NCBI GenBank assembly: GCA_023460875.1
Contig: JAEWOQ010000114.1
Coordinates: 1 to 18,825 of the forward strand
From: Pseudomonadota bacterium
GTDB taxonomy: Bacteria; Myxococcota_A; Polyangia; Polyangiales; Polyangiaceae
Length of the DNA stretch: 18,825 bases
Direction: 5' to 3'
Below the pieces are notes generated by a model, which saw only the letters and a list, made by a program, of their open reading frames with translations, was not told the DNA's origin and ran no database searches. Made by a program: the position numbers and the translations under genes. Positions 1 through 7,525 of this stretch are shown in pieces (position 1 is the first letter of the stretch; each line of letters begins with the position of its first letter).

Positions 1-2
1 TC

Positions 3-1427
3 CGGGTCCCTCACGCCGCCGTCGAGCCTCGGCTGCCCGAGGAGGAGGATGGCCCGGCCGCCGCGGTGCTGCTCACGGAGGTCCGGCGCGGCCCCGAGCT
101 CGACGAGGTCGAGCTGGTGCGCGCCCACGTCGCTCGGGGTGAACCGGCGGTGTGGCAAGTCGACGTGGACGCCTCCGTGTTCCGTGGCTTGGAGGTGGAG
201 AGCGCGGAGGCGGTTCGAGCGCAGCCGTCGGGCGCGCCGCCTCCCGCCCGCCTGCTCCTGCCTCGCACCCCTGTCTGGATGTGGGCGTTCGGGGCAGCGC
301 TCGGGCTCGTGTACGCGATCGTGCTCGGCCTGAAATGGCGTGGGGTCCGGGGCTCCTGCGCCGAGCTCGGGGTCAGGCCGCGGGTGTTGCTGCCCCTCCC
401 GACAGCTCTGCGCGTCCTTGGCGCAGGCGCGCTCCTCGGGATTGCGGCCACCTTCGCCTTGCTCGAGTCCCTCACGTGGGCGGGTCTGGCTTGGGCCGGG
501 GCCCTGCTGCTCGCCGCGCTCCTGCCGCCGTGGCGTGAGCCGAGGCCGAGGGGACCAGGGGAGTGGGCACGCTTGAGCGAGGCAGAGGTTCGACAGCCTC
601 GGCGTTCAGGAGGGAGCGGGCGTTGGCTGGATGGGAGCGACTCGCGGGGAGCGTTGCTCTTGGTCGGGATCGTCATGGTGACCTGCCTGGCTGCTTGGAC
701 GTTGCTGTCCACCTCTCCCTATCGAGCCGGCCTCACCCTCGCGAGCCTCAGCGCGTGGCTGCCAATCTTCCTCACAGGGCGAGCATCGGACATGCCCGCG
801 GACCCTGCTTGGGGGGCGGTGGCCCTGTACCGGTGGCTCGCCAAGAGGCTCGAGCGTGATCACTGCGTGGCCTGTGAGCTCTGGGCGAGGCGCCCCCTGC
901 GCGCCGCGGCGCGGGGGCCAGAGCTCGGGGAGGAGCTGAAGGCCTCGAAGGAGGGCGCCGCTGCGGTGACCGACCGCGCCGAGGCGTCGACGCAGGGTCA
1001 GGTCGAGGTGGTCGCCTCCGACTGCGATGAGATCCGCCTGCGCTTGCTGCACGAGCGCGCGCTGCAGGGAGTCCGCGCCATCGAGGTGGGAGTGGAGATC
1101 GGCGGAGGGCTGGTGGCGCTCCCCTGCGTCGTCGTCCGAGTGCAGGACGACTCGCCTGCGTATCGGGCGTTGCCGCACAGTGTCCACTGGGTGAGAGGAC
1201 GCACCGGTGAAGAGCGGGTCGCGATCCTGCGGCCCCGGGTGCCGACCCGGGGCCAGTGCTTGCAGCTGCTGTCCGGAGTGCTGCGCCTACTGACCGTGGG
1301 GCAGGAAGCGAAGGCTCCACGCAGGGGCCCGCGATCTGGACGACGAGCGCAGCAGGGCGCGACCCCACTGAGCGCTCACGACGCGCCTACGGTCCGACGG
1401 CCATTGCGGCGCTCTCTACAGACGTAG
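3..1427 (+). CDS. Multi-span membrane protein, function unknown (5' end outside window)
   Basis: The frame is open from the window edge, so the true start lies upstream; the first in-window start candidate is a GTG at 66 with no convincing Shine-Dalgarno. Numbering from that GTG, hydrophobic stretches lie at about residues 70-92, 104-155 (probably two spans), 194-216 and 223-240, giving roughly four to five membrane segments. A hydrophilic C-terminal half of about 200 residues follows and ends in a basic tail (RRPLRRSLQT). The part before the first span is acidic and mixed and could be the end of an extracytoplasmic or cytoplasmic domain. I recognise no catalytic motif. It is followed by 170 bp of non-coding sequence before the kinase gene, so co-transcription is possible but not shown. 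Codon choice is strongly G/C at third positions, like the rest of the core block. That the frame is coding is likely; the function is unknown. Confidence 0.7.
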   Translation, partial: RVPHAAVEPRLPEEEDGPAAAVLLTEVRRGPELDEVELVRAHVARGEPAVWQVDVDASVFRGLEVESAEAVRAQPSGAPPPARLLLPRTPVWMWAFGAALGLVYAIVLGLKWRGVRGSCAELGVRPRVLLPLPTALRVLGAGALLGIAATFALLESLTWAGLAWAGALLLAALLPPWREPRPRGPGEWARLSEAEVRQPRRSGGSGRWLDGSDSRGALLLVGIVMVTCLAAWTLLSTSPYRAGLTLASLSAWLPIFLTGRASDMPADPAWGAVALYRWLAKRLERDHCVACELWARRPLRAAARGPELGEELKASKEGAAAVTDRAEASTQGQVEVVASDCDEIRLRLLHERALQGVRAIEVGVEIGGGLVALPCVVVRVQDDSPAYRALPHSVHWVRGRTGEERVAILRPRVPTRGQCLQLLSGVLRLLTVGQEAKAPRRGPRSGRRAQQGATPLSAHDAPTVRRPLRRSLQT

Positions 1428-1547
1428 TTGAGGGCAGACGTGAAGAGGGGCCGACGGTAAGGGGCGGAAAGCCTCCAAGTGACGAGAATGGCGGAGAATC
1501 CCATCAGCGGCTCATCGCCTACATTGTCGTCTGATCTCGTCTAGTGA

Positions 1548-1562
1548 GGCGCTCATAGCGCC
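1548..1562. other. Small perfect stem-loop upstream of the kinase gene
   Basis: GGCGCT-CAT-AGCGCC is a perfect 6-bp stem with a 3-nt loop in the 170-bp gap between the membrane-protein gene and the kinase gene. No T-run follows, so it is either a weak terminator for the upstream gene or a regulatory hairpin. The rest of the gap shows nothing else that I recognise. Confidence 0.3.
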
Positions 1563-1597
1563 CGATCCTGACGCCCGATCGGAGGCTCTGTTTCCCC

Positions 1598-3256
1598 ATG
1601 CGCCGCGGGGCTAAGCTGGACGTCATGCAAGTCTCTCGGGCGCCTGAGGAGCCCGTCGTGAAGGAGGGGTCCAGTCCTGCGAGCGCAGAGATGGCCGTGG
1701 TCCGCCATGAAGGCCCGCTGTCGAACGCGCGGGTCTGCCCCAACTGCGGCTCTCGCTATCCCGCTGACTTTCGGGTCTGCCCTCGGGATGCAGCGCCGCT
1801 CGAGGACGCCCCCGTCGATGAGGATCCGCTCATCGGTTCGGTGCTCGGAGAGTCTTACGCGGTAGTGCGCGTGATCGGCGAGGGAGGGATGGGCCGGGTT
1901 TACGAGGCTCGCCACACGCGGCTCCACAAGAAGCGCTACGCGGTGAAGTTGCTTCACCAGGAGCTCGCGCGGCAACCGGACGTCGTCACGCGGTTCCAGC
2001 AAGAGGCGGAGGCCGCCAGCGCCCTCAGTCATCCCAACATCGTCGGCGTCTTCGACGTGAACGTCACCCGTGACGGCCGCCCGTTCATCGTCGGCGAGCT
2101 CCTCGAGGGGGTCGAGCTGGGCGCCTACCTCGATCAGGTGGGCAAGCTCCCCGTCGAATCCTCCGTGCGCGTCGTGCGTCAGGTCTGCCAAGCGCTCGCC
2201 GCGGCGCACCAGCACGGGATCGTGCATCGCGACATGAAGCCCGAGAATGTGTTCCTGGTGGGCTCCGAGGGCCACGTGAAGGTCCTCGATTTCGGCATCT
2301 CCAAGGTGGGCGAAGGGAACGCGAACCTCACCAAGACAGGGATGGTCATGGGGACGCCCGGCTACATGGCCCCTGAGCAAGCTCGGGGCGCTCGAGTCGA
2401 TCTGCGCGCCGACGTCTACGCGGTCGGCGCGATCCTCTATCGGTGTGTCACGGGGAAGGCGCCGTTCGAGGCGCTCGATCCCATGGCGACCCTCACGGCC
2501 GTCGTCTCCCAGGAGCCCGAGCGCCCCACCCAGCTCGAGCCGAGCCTCCCCGCGGCCCTGGAGCTCGTCATTCAGAGCGCCATGGCCAAGGACGCCGCCG
2601 ATCGCTTCCCGAACATGGAAGCCTTCGACGCGGAGCTCGCCTCCTTCGACCCCGCGCGCACGTCCCTGCTGCCGCCTGCTTTGGACCGGACGTCGACGGG
2701 TGACGCGCAGCGGGCGAGCGGAGCGCCGCCCACGGTCGTGAGGCCTGCCCGCGCGAACAGGGCGCACCACGCTCCGACGATGCTGGCCCAACGCTCGCGC
2801 GACGTGCGCTGGGCGCGGCCTGCGCTGGCGCTCCTGTCCGTGGGGATCTTCCTCTGGGTCACGTTGGGCCTGGTGACGGCGTTGGTCGCGGCGATCAAGC
2901 TGTTCGGCGACGGGGACAGCGCGCTGACGACCACGGAGGTCGTGCTGAGCGGCGTCGGAGCTCTGGCGCTGATGCTGACACCGACGGTCCTCTGGTGTCG
3001 CCACCTGGCGAAGATTTGGGGCAGCACGCCCCAGGTGATGTCTTTGGGAGAGCAGCTACGCGTGGCGCTGCTGGCGGGGGTCACGGGCTATGGGGTGATC
3101 GTGCTCCTGCGCTCGTTCTTCGACACGATCCTCCGCGACGCGAGCTTCGGCCTGAGCGCGCCGACTTGGACGTTGGGTCTCTTTGCCGCGTCCTGCGGCG
3201 TGGGCGTGCTCAGCTGGTTCGTCGTGGGCCGTCGGCGCGCGGCCGAGCGCGGCTGA
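1598..3256 (+). CDS. Membrane-anchored Ser/Thr protein kinase with N-terminal zinc ribbon
   Basis: Hanks-type (PknB-like) kinase that transfers ATP phosphate to Ser/Thr of target proteins. Residues 47-63 form a short zinc ribbon (CPNC...CPRD). The kinase domain spans about 84-350: Gly loop GEGGMGRV (94-101), ATP lysine K117 in YAVK, catalytic loop HRDMKPEN with D212, DFG at 231-233, and APE in MAPEQAR at 258-260. All catalytic residues are present, so it should be active. After a linker come four hydrophobic segments (about 408-435, 446-467, 487-505, 525-544), which tether the C-terminus in the inner membrane with the kinase cytoplasmic. Start choice is uncertain: the ATG at 1598 has GGAGG 12 nt upstream, while an ATG at 1625 sits 7 nt after a -10-like TAAGCT and would suit a leaderless transcript. 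The gene is convergent with the pseudouridine synthase gene. The signal it senses is unknown. Confidence 0.93.
   Translation: MRRGAKLDVMQVSRAPEEPVVKEGSSPASAEMAVVRHEGPLSNARVCPNCGSRYPADFRVCPRDAAPLEDAPVDEDPLIGSVLGESYAVVRVIGEGGMGRVYEARHTRLHKKRYAVKLLHQELARQPDVVTRFQQEAEAASALSHPNIVGVFDVNVTRDGRPFIVGELLEGVELGAYLDQVGKLPVESSVRVVRQVCQALAAAHQHGIVHRDMKPENVFLVGSEGHVKVLDFGISKVGEGNANLTKTGMVMGTPGYMAPEQARGARVDLRADVYAVGAILYRCVTGKAPFEALDPMATLTAVVSQEPERPTQLEPSLPAALELVIQSAMAKDAADRFPNMEAFDAELASFDPARTSLLPPALDRTSTGDAQRASGAPPTVVRPARANRAHHAPTMLAQRSRDVRWARPALALLSVGIFLWVTLGLVTALVAAIKLFGDGDSALTTTEVVLSGVGALALMLTPTVLWCRHLAKIWGSTPQVMSLGEQLRVALLAGVTGYGVIVLLRSFFDTILRDASFGLSAPTWTLGLFAASCGVGVLSWFVVGRRRAAERG
1612..1617 (+). promoter_or_regulatory. 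Possible -10 element (TAAGCT) for a leaderless kinase transcript
   Basis: TAAGCT fits the TAnnnT -10 pattern and ends 7 nt before the ATG at 1625, with no Shine-Dalgarno in between. No good -35 is visible 16-18 bp upstream. It is relevant because it would move the kinase start from 1598 to 1625. Confidence 0.3.
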
Positions 3257-3309
3257 CGTCACAGCGCGGTCGACGTCACAGCGCGGCTGACGTCACAGCG
3301 CGGCCGACC
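3249..3309. repeat. 17-bp tandem direct repeat, about 3.6 copies, each with a GACGTC palindrome
   Basis: The unit GCGGYYGACGTCACAGC occurs at 3249-3265, 3266-3282 and 3283-3299, with a partial fourth copy at 3300-3309. Copies differ only in the YY position (CT, TC, CT, CC). Two copies carry the full palindrome TGACGTCA. The first copy contains the stop codon of the kinase gene (TGA at 3254-3256). The array lies between convergent genes, so a promoter operator is less likely than a spacer repeat or a protein-binding or terminator-associated array. Confidence 0.8.
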
Positions 3310-3332
3310 ACTGAGCGTCCGCTCGGCGGTCG
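3305..3332. terminator. Stem-loop between convergent kinase and pseudouridine synthase genes
   Basis: CGACC at 3305-3309 pairs with GGTCG at 3328-3332 and GAGC at 3313-3316 with GCTC at 3321-3324. One A/C mismatch and one T/G wobble lie between, and the loop is GTCC. This gives a 12-position stem in the 82-bp convergent gap, a plausible bidirectional terminator without a T-run, as is usual in very GC-rich genomes. Confidence 0.5.
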
Positions 3333-3338
3333 CGCGCT

Positions 3339-4244
3339 TCAGCTCAGGAGCTCCGCCAGGTCGGGGGGTAGCGGCGTGGTGATCGAGAAGGGCGCCAGCT
3401 CCGGACCCGTATAGCCGAGCGAGGCCGCGTGGAGGGCGTGGCGTTCCCCGAGCGCGAGCTCCACGCCGCCGTAGAGCACGTCTCCGGCGATCGGAGCGCC
3501 CACGGAGGCGAGGTGCGCGCGCACCTGGTGTCGATAAGCGCGCGGCGCCTTCACCTCGACGAGGGCCCAGCGATCCGCGCGCTCGAGGACGCGGTACTCG
3601 GAGCGAGCCGCGCGGGCGTCCGGCGATGCGGGCGGCTTGACGGCGACCTTGCGGCGGTTGCGCGCGTGGGGACCGAGCCAGGCATCGACGACTCCGGCGT
3701 CCTGGACGCGGTCGGACTCCACCAACGCCAGGTAGGTCTTGTGTAGCGTCCCCGACTCGAGGGCGGCCCGCAGGAGGGCGAAGGTTCGAGGATCGCGCGC
3801 GGCGACGAGCACGCCGGACGTCTGCGTATCGAGGCGATGGATGAGCCCCGGCTCCCTCGGGCCGAAGCCGACCTCTGCCATCTCGGGGTAGCGAGCCAGC
3901 AAGGCGTTCACGAGCGTGCCTCGGTCGGTGCCCCGTATCACGGCGCTGGGTTGCCCCGCGGGCTTGTCGACGACGACCAGATCCGTGCGCTCGAGCAACA
4001 CCTCGAGGGGACCGGGCTCCGGGACCGCGACGCTGCGCTCGGGTAAGCGGACGGCGATGCGCGCGCCCGCGGCGGGCTGCTCCGCCTTGACGGCGCGGCG
4101 GCCGTCGACGCGGACGTCACCGCGGCGAACGAGCTCCGTCGCCGCTCTCCTGCCGATGTCGGACAGCCGCTGCACCAAGATGCGGTCGAGCCGCTGCCCC
4201 TCCTCTTCGGGCGTCACCTCGAACTCGAAGACATCGTCGGTCAT
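3339..4244 (-). CDS. RluA-family 23S rRNA/tRNA pseudouridine synthase
   Basis: Converts specific uridines to pseudouridine in structured RNA. An S4 RNA-binding domain occupies about residues 17-65 (EEGQRLDRILVQRL...GDVRVDGR), followed by the RluA catalytic domain. Its signature HRLDTQTSGVLV (137-148) contains the catalytic Asp139. VDKPAG at 92-97 and the HQVRAHL motif near the C-terminus are also typical. The length of 301 aa fits RluC/RluD-type enzymes. The start ATG lies 4 bp after the stop of the preceding gene on the same strand, so it is probably translated from the same mRNA. Which site it modifies cannot be told from sequence alone, so I give no gene symbol. Confidence 0.93.
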   Translation of the reverse strand: MTDDVFEFEVTPEEEGQRLDRILVQRLSDIGRRAATELVRRGDVRVDGRRAVKAEQPAAGARIAVRLPERSVAVPEPGPLEVLLERTDLVVVDKPAGQPSAVIRGTDRGTLVNALLARYPEMAEVGFGPREPGLIHRLDTQTSGVLVAARDPRTFALLRAALESGTLHKTYLALVESDRVQDAGVVDAWLGPHARNRRKVAVKPPASPDARAARSEYRVLERADRWALVEVKAPRAYRHQVRAHLASVGAPIAGDVLYGGVELALGERHALHAASLGYTGPELAPFSITTPLPPDLAELLS

Positions 4245-4248
4245 GTCG

Positions 4249-5745
4249 TCACCAGAGCCCTTGCACTCCGGCTCCGAAGGCCGGCGCGGTTTTCGTGCCC
4301 ACCTGCGACATGCCGATCACGCCCGCCTGGGGTGACCAGCGCTCGACGAGGCGCGGCGTCGCCTGAAGTTCGCGCCGATCCGCGGCGGCGCTGCCCGGTG
4401 CGTCGCCGGAAGTGGCGAAGAACCCGACCAGCGCACCCGCCGCCGTGCCGAGGGCGATCGAGCCGAACCAAAGCCGCCGCCGCGTGTCGTCGAGATCGTC
4501 GCCGAGGAGGAGCGGCGTCCCGAGCGCGGCCCCCGTCAAGCCGCCGAGGAGCGCCGCGAGGTCCACGAGGAGCACGCGGGACGAGGAGGTCTCGACTTGG
4601 GTGGCGGCGATGCCCGCGGCCAGCACACCGACCCCGGCCCCGTATCCCATACCGGCCAAGGGGGTGTTGACCAAATCTCCCCGCACGATGCCCTCCGTCA
4701 GGGCACCCACGCCGAGCCCGAAGGCGGCGCCCGAGTGGGCCAGAGCTGCGCCGCCCTCATCCACGCGGTTGTTGGCGACGGCGATGGTCGCCAAGGTCAT
4801 GCCCGCCGCGGTCCCGGCGAGGCCGTAGAGATAGCCGTGCTCCTGGCGCACGTCGTGGCCCGTCGCCAGCAGCACGCCCGAGGCGGCCGGCCACACCATG
4901 CCCGCGGAGAGAAACCAAGCGTCGTCCGTGGTGATGTTCCACTCATCGGCCACTAACATCGACGCTCCCAGGCCGATCCCGACGCCGAGCGCCGCCAGCG
5001 GGTAGAGCAGGCGATCGTCTTCGCTGGCTCCGGCTTGATGCAAGGACACGCCGATCGCGCCGCCGAGCAGCGCCGTGTTCAAGGCCAGGACCGCTCGTCC
5101 CGAGGAGCGAGGTGCGCGGGGCTCCGGGGAGGGCGCGGCCGGGGTGGCTTCCGCGGGCTCGGCGGGGAGCGTCGCCACGTCCCGCAGCAGGACCATCGTC
5201 CGCACCTCGAGGCGCTCCGCCTCGACGATGTCCACGGCCACGCGCCGCACGGAGGTGCCCGGCGGGACCGCGGTGATCTCGATGCGCCACAGCTCGCCCG
5301 CGGGCGTCACGCGGGCGCTCAAGAGCCAGGGAGCCGACTCCCCCGCGGGGCGCTCGCGCAGCTCCTGATCGAGGAGCTGGGGGCTCACCACCTGCGCCGT
5401 GATGCCGACGTCGAGGGCTCCTTCCCGAAGAGCGCTGGTCACTCCGTGCTCCAGGGGACTTAGCGGAGCGCTTTCGTCTGCCTCTGACAGTGGCTCGGAC
5501 TGCGGCTGGAGGACGCCGTGCGGAGGAGCAACCTCCGCCGCCCCTGACAGTGGCTCGGACTGCGGCTGGAGGGCGCCGTGCGGAGGAGCAACCTCCGCCG
5601 CCCCTGATGGTGGCTCGGACGGCGGCTGGGGGAGGGGGGCGAGCGTGACGGACGCCGAGGCGTGGGCGCATGGGGCCCCCAGGCTCCACAGCAAGCCAAG
5701 GACGGCTGCGGCGCTCCTTCGTCTGGGTCGGGACGGGGTGGCCAT
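4249..5745 (-). CDS. Secreted/envelope protein with tandem repeats and Gly/Ala-rich hydrophobic C-terminal half
   Basis: 498 aa. The start is the ATG at 5745, which shares its A with the TGA of the preceding gene (TGATG), implying translational coupling; an in-frame ATG at 5868 lies inside that gene and is rejected. A signal peptide is evident (RPRRR, then a hydrophobic core ending CAHAS, about residues 5-30). About three copies of a 20-residue Pro/Ser/Glu-rich repeat follow (consensus AEVAPPHGALQPQSEPLSGA, residues about 36-88). Next comes a globular region of about 110 residues with alternating hydrophobic strands. From about residue 210 it is Gly/Ala-rich with many hydrophobic segments, suggesting a membrane-embedded domain. 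I do not recognise the family. Co-encoding with the barrel protein upstream suggests an envelope role; this is inference. Confidence 0.82.
   Translation of the reverse strand: MATPSRPRRRSAAAVLGLLWSLGAPCAHASASVTLAPLPQPPSEPPSGAAEVAPPHGALQPQSEPLSGAAEVAPPHGVLQPQSEPLSEADESAPLSPLEHGVTSALREGALDVGITAQVVSPQLLDQELRERPAGESAPWLLSARVTPAGELWRIEITAVPPGTSVRRVAVDIVEAERLEVRTMVLLRDVATLPAEPAEATPAAPSPEPRAPRSSGRAVLALNTALLGGAIGVSLHQAGASEDDRLLYPLAALGVGIGLGASMLVADEWNITTDDAWFLSAGMVWPAASGVLLATGHDVRQEHGYLYGLAGTAAGMTLATIAVANNRVDEGGAALAHSGAAFGLGVGALTEGIVRGDLVNTPLAGMGYGAGVGVLAAGIAATQVETSSSRVLLVDLAALLGGLTGAALGTPLLLGDDLDDTRRRLWFGSIALGTAAGALVGFFATSGDAPGSAAADRRELQATPRLVERWSPQAGVIGMSQVGTKTAPAFGAGVQGLW
5481..5640. repeat. 60-bp in-frame tandem repeat, 2.7 copies
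   Basis: 5481-5540 and 5541-5600 are nearly identical 60-bp units, with a partial third at 5601-5640 that is more diverged. The unit is exactly 20 codons, so the repeat keeps the reading frame of the envelope protein gene and encodes its Pro/Ser/Glu-rich segment. The near-identity of two units points to recent expansion or homogenisation, and copy number may vary between strains. Confidence 0.88.
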
Positions 5746-7316
5746 CAGAACATCACCGAAGCCCGAATCCAGGCGTCCAAACCGTGGGAGGTCCCCACCC
5801 GGAATCGACTGCCAGGTGCGTTGATTGCAGCGCGGTAGTTGGGGTTGGGCGTCCCCGTGGGTGACCACTCCGGCGCGTCTTCCGAGCCCACATTTTGCTT
5901 ACAGGTACCCGCGAGGGCGGCCTCCGCGGCGCGGTCCTGCTCGCAGGGACGATCGAAGGTGATGACGTGTCCCTGAATGACGTGCCAGGCTCCGCCCACG
6001 TCGAACTTGACGTACTCGCCTGCCTGCCAGGTGAACTGGCCGCTCAGCTCGAAGCGAGCGTGCTGTTGGACCTCCGTCAAGCCAGTGAAGTACACGCGCC
6101 GCGAGCTCGGATCCACCACCGAGGGATCGTTCTCGTCGAGGCGACCGCTGGCGTCGAGGTTCGGCATGTGGCCTGCGAAACGCGGCGCGCGGAGAGATGC
6201 CGCGGGGCTCGAGCCGAGCGCGTCGAAGAGCTCTGAGTAGTCCTGCCCGGTGGAGACGTAGGTGCTGCGGAGTCGGGTGTCGAAGACGAGGCGCTGGTGG
6301 CGCTCGCGGATCTCCCACGGGACGATGGCCGTCCCGACCACGAGGGTGCCGCGTACGGGCGGGCGATGGGAGGCGCCCGGGCTCGCGGCGCCGAAATCGC
6401 TGCTCGAGGTCGGGAACTCGATGAGCCCGCTGAGCCCTCCGTAAGGCTCGAGGTACTTGATGCGTTTGGAGACGAAGGTGTGCGCTTCTAGGCCGGTGGT
6501 CCCTCGACTGACACCGGGGCGGCGTGTCCCCGAGAAGGTCCCCTCGATGGGGCCGCCCAGCTCGGGATCGTCGGTGGGATCTGCGATCCCGTCTCGATTC
6601 ACGTCGGACGGGTGCGCGCAGGCGACGAGCGGCACGTCTCGTCCCGTCGCAGCCGCGGCGCTGCCGGGGGACGCGTTGCAGGCGCGCATGGGCTCACTCA
6701 CGTTGAAGCGACCCTCGAACCCCACCACCCACGTCGGCCGCGCGCGCTGTCGGTACTGGTTCATCAGACCGACCTCGAGGCCGATGGCGAGATACTCGAT
6801 GCCGCTGCGCGTCGGAGCCTCGAAGGGCAAGGCGAACAGCTGCTCGCCCGGCAGCCCCGCGAGCGCGGGCGGGGGGCTGGGGGGACCGCTCGCTGAGTCG
6901 CCCCGCGCCGAGAGCCTGCGCACGTTCGAGAGGATGATGGGCAGCCGGACGCGCAGGGCGACGTCCCGAAACAAGCCGATGTCTGCCGCGGGGATGAGGC
7001 GGTTCGTGGTCTCCGCGTAGTTCGCGACGTCTAGATCGCCAGAGACGTAGCCGGCCGTCGTCAGTCCCGGCTGCGAGAGGGAGGTCTCCCGGTAGATGGG
7101 GGCGCGCCGAGTGGACTGCTGGAAGGTCAGCGACAGGTGCAGGTCGAAGTCGTCCAGCTCGTCGAAGGCGTCGACCACCTGGGTCAGATCCGTCGCAGAG
7201 TCAGCGAGGAGGCTTGGCTCCGTGGCGCGGCGGGGCTCGTCTGCCGCAGCGCTCCCGGAGATCAGGAGCACCGCACCGCCCAGCACCGCGCCACGTAGTA
7301 CCGCGCGGCTTGGCAT
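5745..7316 (-). CDS. Probable outer-membrane beta-barrel protein
   Basis: 523 aa from the ATG at 7316, chosen because a clear signal peptide begins there (MPSRAVLRGAVLGGAVLL, ending SGSAAAD); an in-frame ATG at 7442 would put a long non-signal stretch in front. The mature protein has many short amphipathic alternating segments (such as FDLHLSLTF, DVALRVRLPIIL, RARFELSGQFTWQ) and ends in IRASVMF. A terminal Phe preceded by alternating residues is the C-terminal signature recognised by the Bam machinery. Around residues 237-249 a DVNRDGIADPTDD segment resembles an EF-hand/dockerin calcium loop, probably in an extracellular loop. No ligand can be named. It overlaps the next gene by one base (TGATG) and lies 209 bp after the PP2C gene. 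Confidence 0.82.
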   Translation of the reverse strand: MPSRAVLRGAVLGGAVLLISGSAAADEPRRATEPSLLADSATDLTQVVDAFDELDDFDLHLSLTFQQSTRRAPIYRETSLSQPGLTTAGYVSGDLDVANYAETTNRLIPAADIGLFRDVALRVRLPIILSNVRRLSARGDSASGPPSPPPALAGLPGEQLFALPFEAPTRSGIEYLAIGLEVGLMNQYRQRARPTWVVGFEGRFNVSEPMRACNASPGSAAAATGRDVPLVACAHPSDVNRDGIADPTDDPELGGPIEGTFSGTRRPGVSRGTTGLEAHTFVSKRIKYLEPYGGLSGLIEFPTSSSDFGAASPGASHRPPVRGTLVVGTAIVPWEIRERHQRLVFDTRLRSTYVSTGQDYSELFDALGSSPAASLRAPRFAGHMPNLDASGRLDENDPSVVDPSSRRVYFTGLTEVQQHARFELSGQFTWQAGEYVKFDVGGAWHVIQGHVITFDRPCEQDRAAEAALAGTCKQNVGSEDAPEWSPTGTPNPNYRAAINAPGSRFRVGTSHGLDAWIRASVMF

Positions 7317-7397
7317 AGCACTGGAGACCGGGCTCCGGTCGGCGTGGGGGCGCGTCGCCCTCCGTGCGTGGAGCCCCTCCAGGTCCGGAGGGGGCCA

Positions 7398-7407
7398 CCT
7401 CCGGAGG
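7398..7407. other. 10-bp perfect palindrome CCTCCGGAGG in the PP2C-barrel gene gap
   Basis: It lies in the 209 bp between the PP2C stop and the barrel-protein start, with a related CCTCC...GGAGG pair just before it (7376-7393). It may be an operator for the barrel gene or part of a GC-rich RNA hairpin. No clear -10/-35 for the barrel gene is visible. Confidence 0.3.
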
Positions 7408-7525
7408 GAGGACCAACGTCGTTGCACGGAAAAACGGCCCACTTGCGCGCCAGGACGCTACCGGCGCGCTCCTCGGACTGTCAACGGACCGCCTTGGCCA
7501 GCCTGGTCTTCATCCAGCTGGGGGC

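Noticed and set aside
1553..3004. Minus-strand open frame (483 codons) opposite the kinase gene
   Set aside because: Antisense to a kinase with every catalytic motif; no recognisable product.
5494..5640. 60-bp repeats as a CRISPR-like array
   Set aside because: Units are directly adjacent with no spacers and keep the reading frame of a protein-coding gene.
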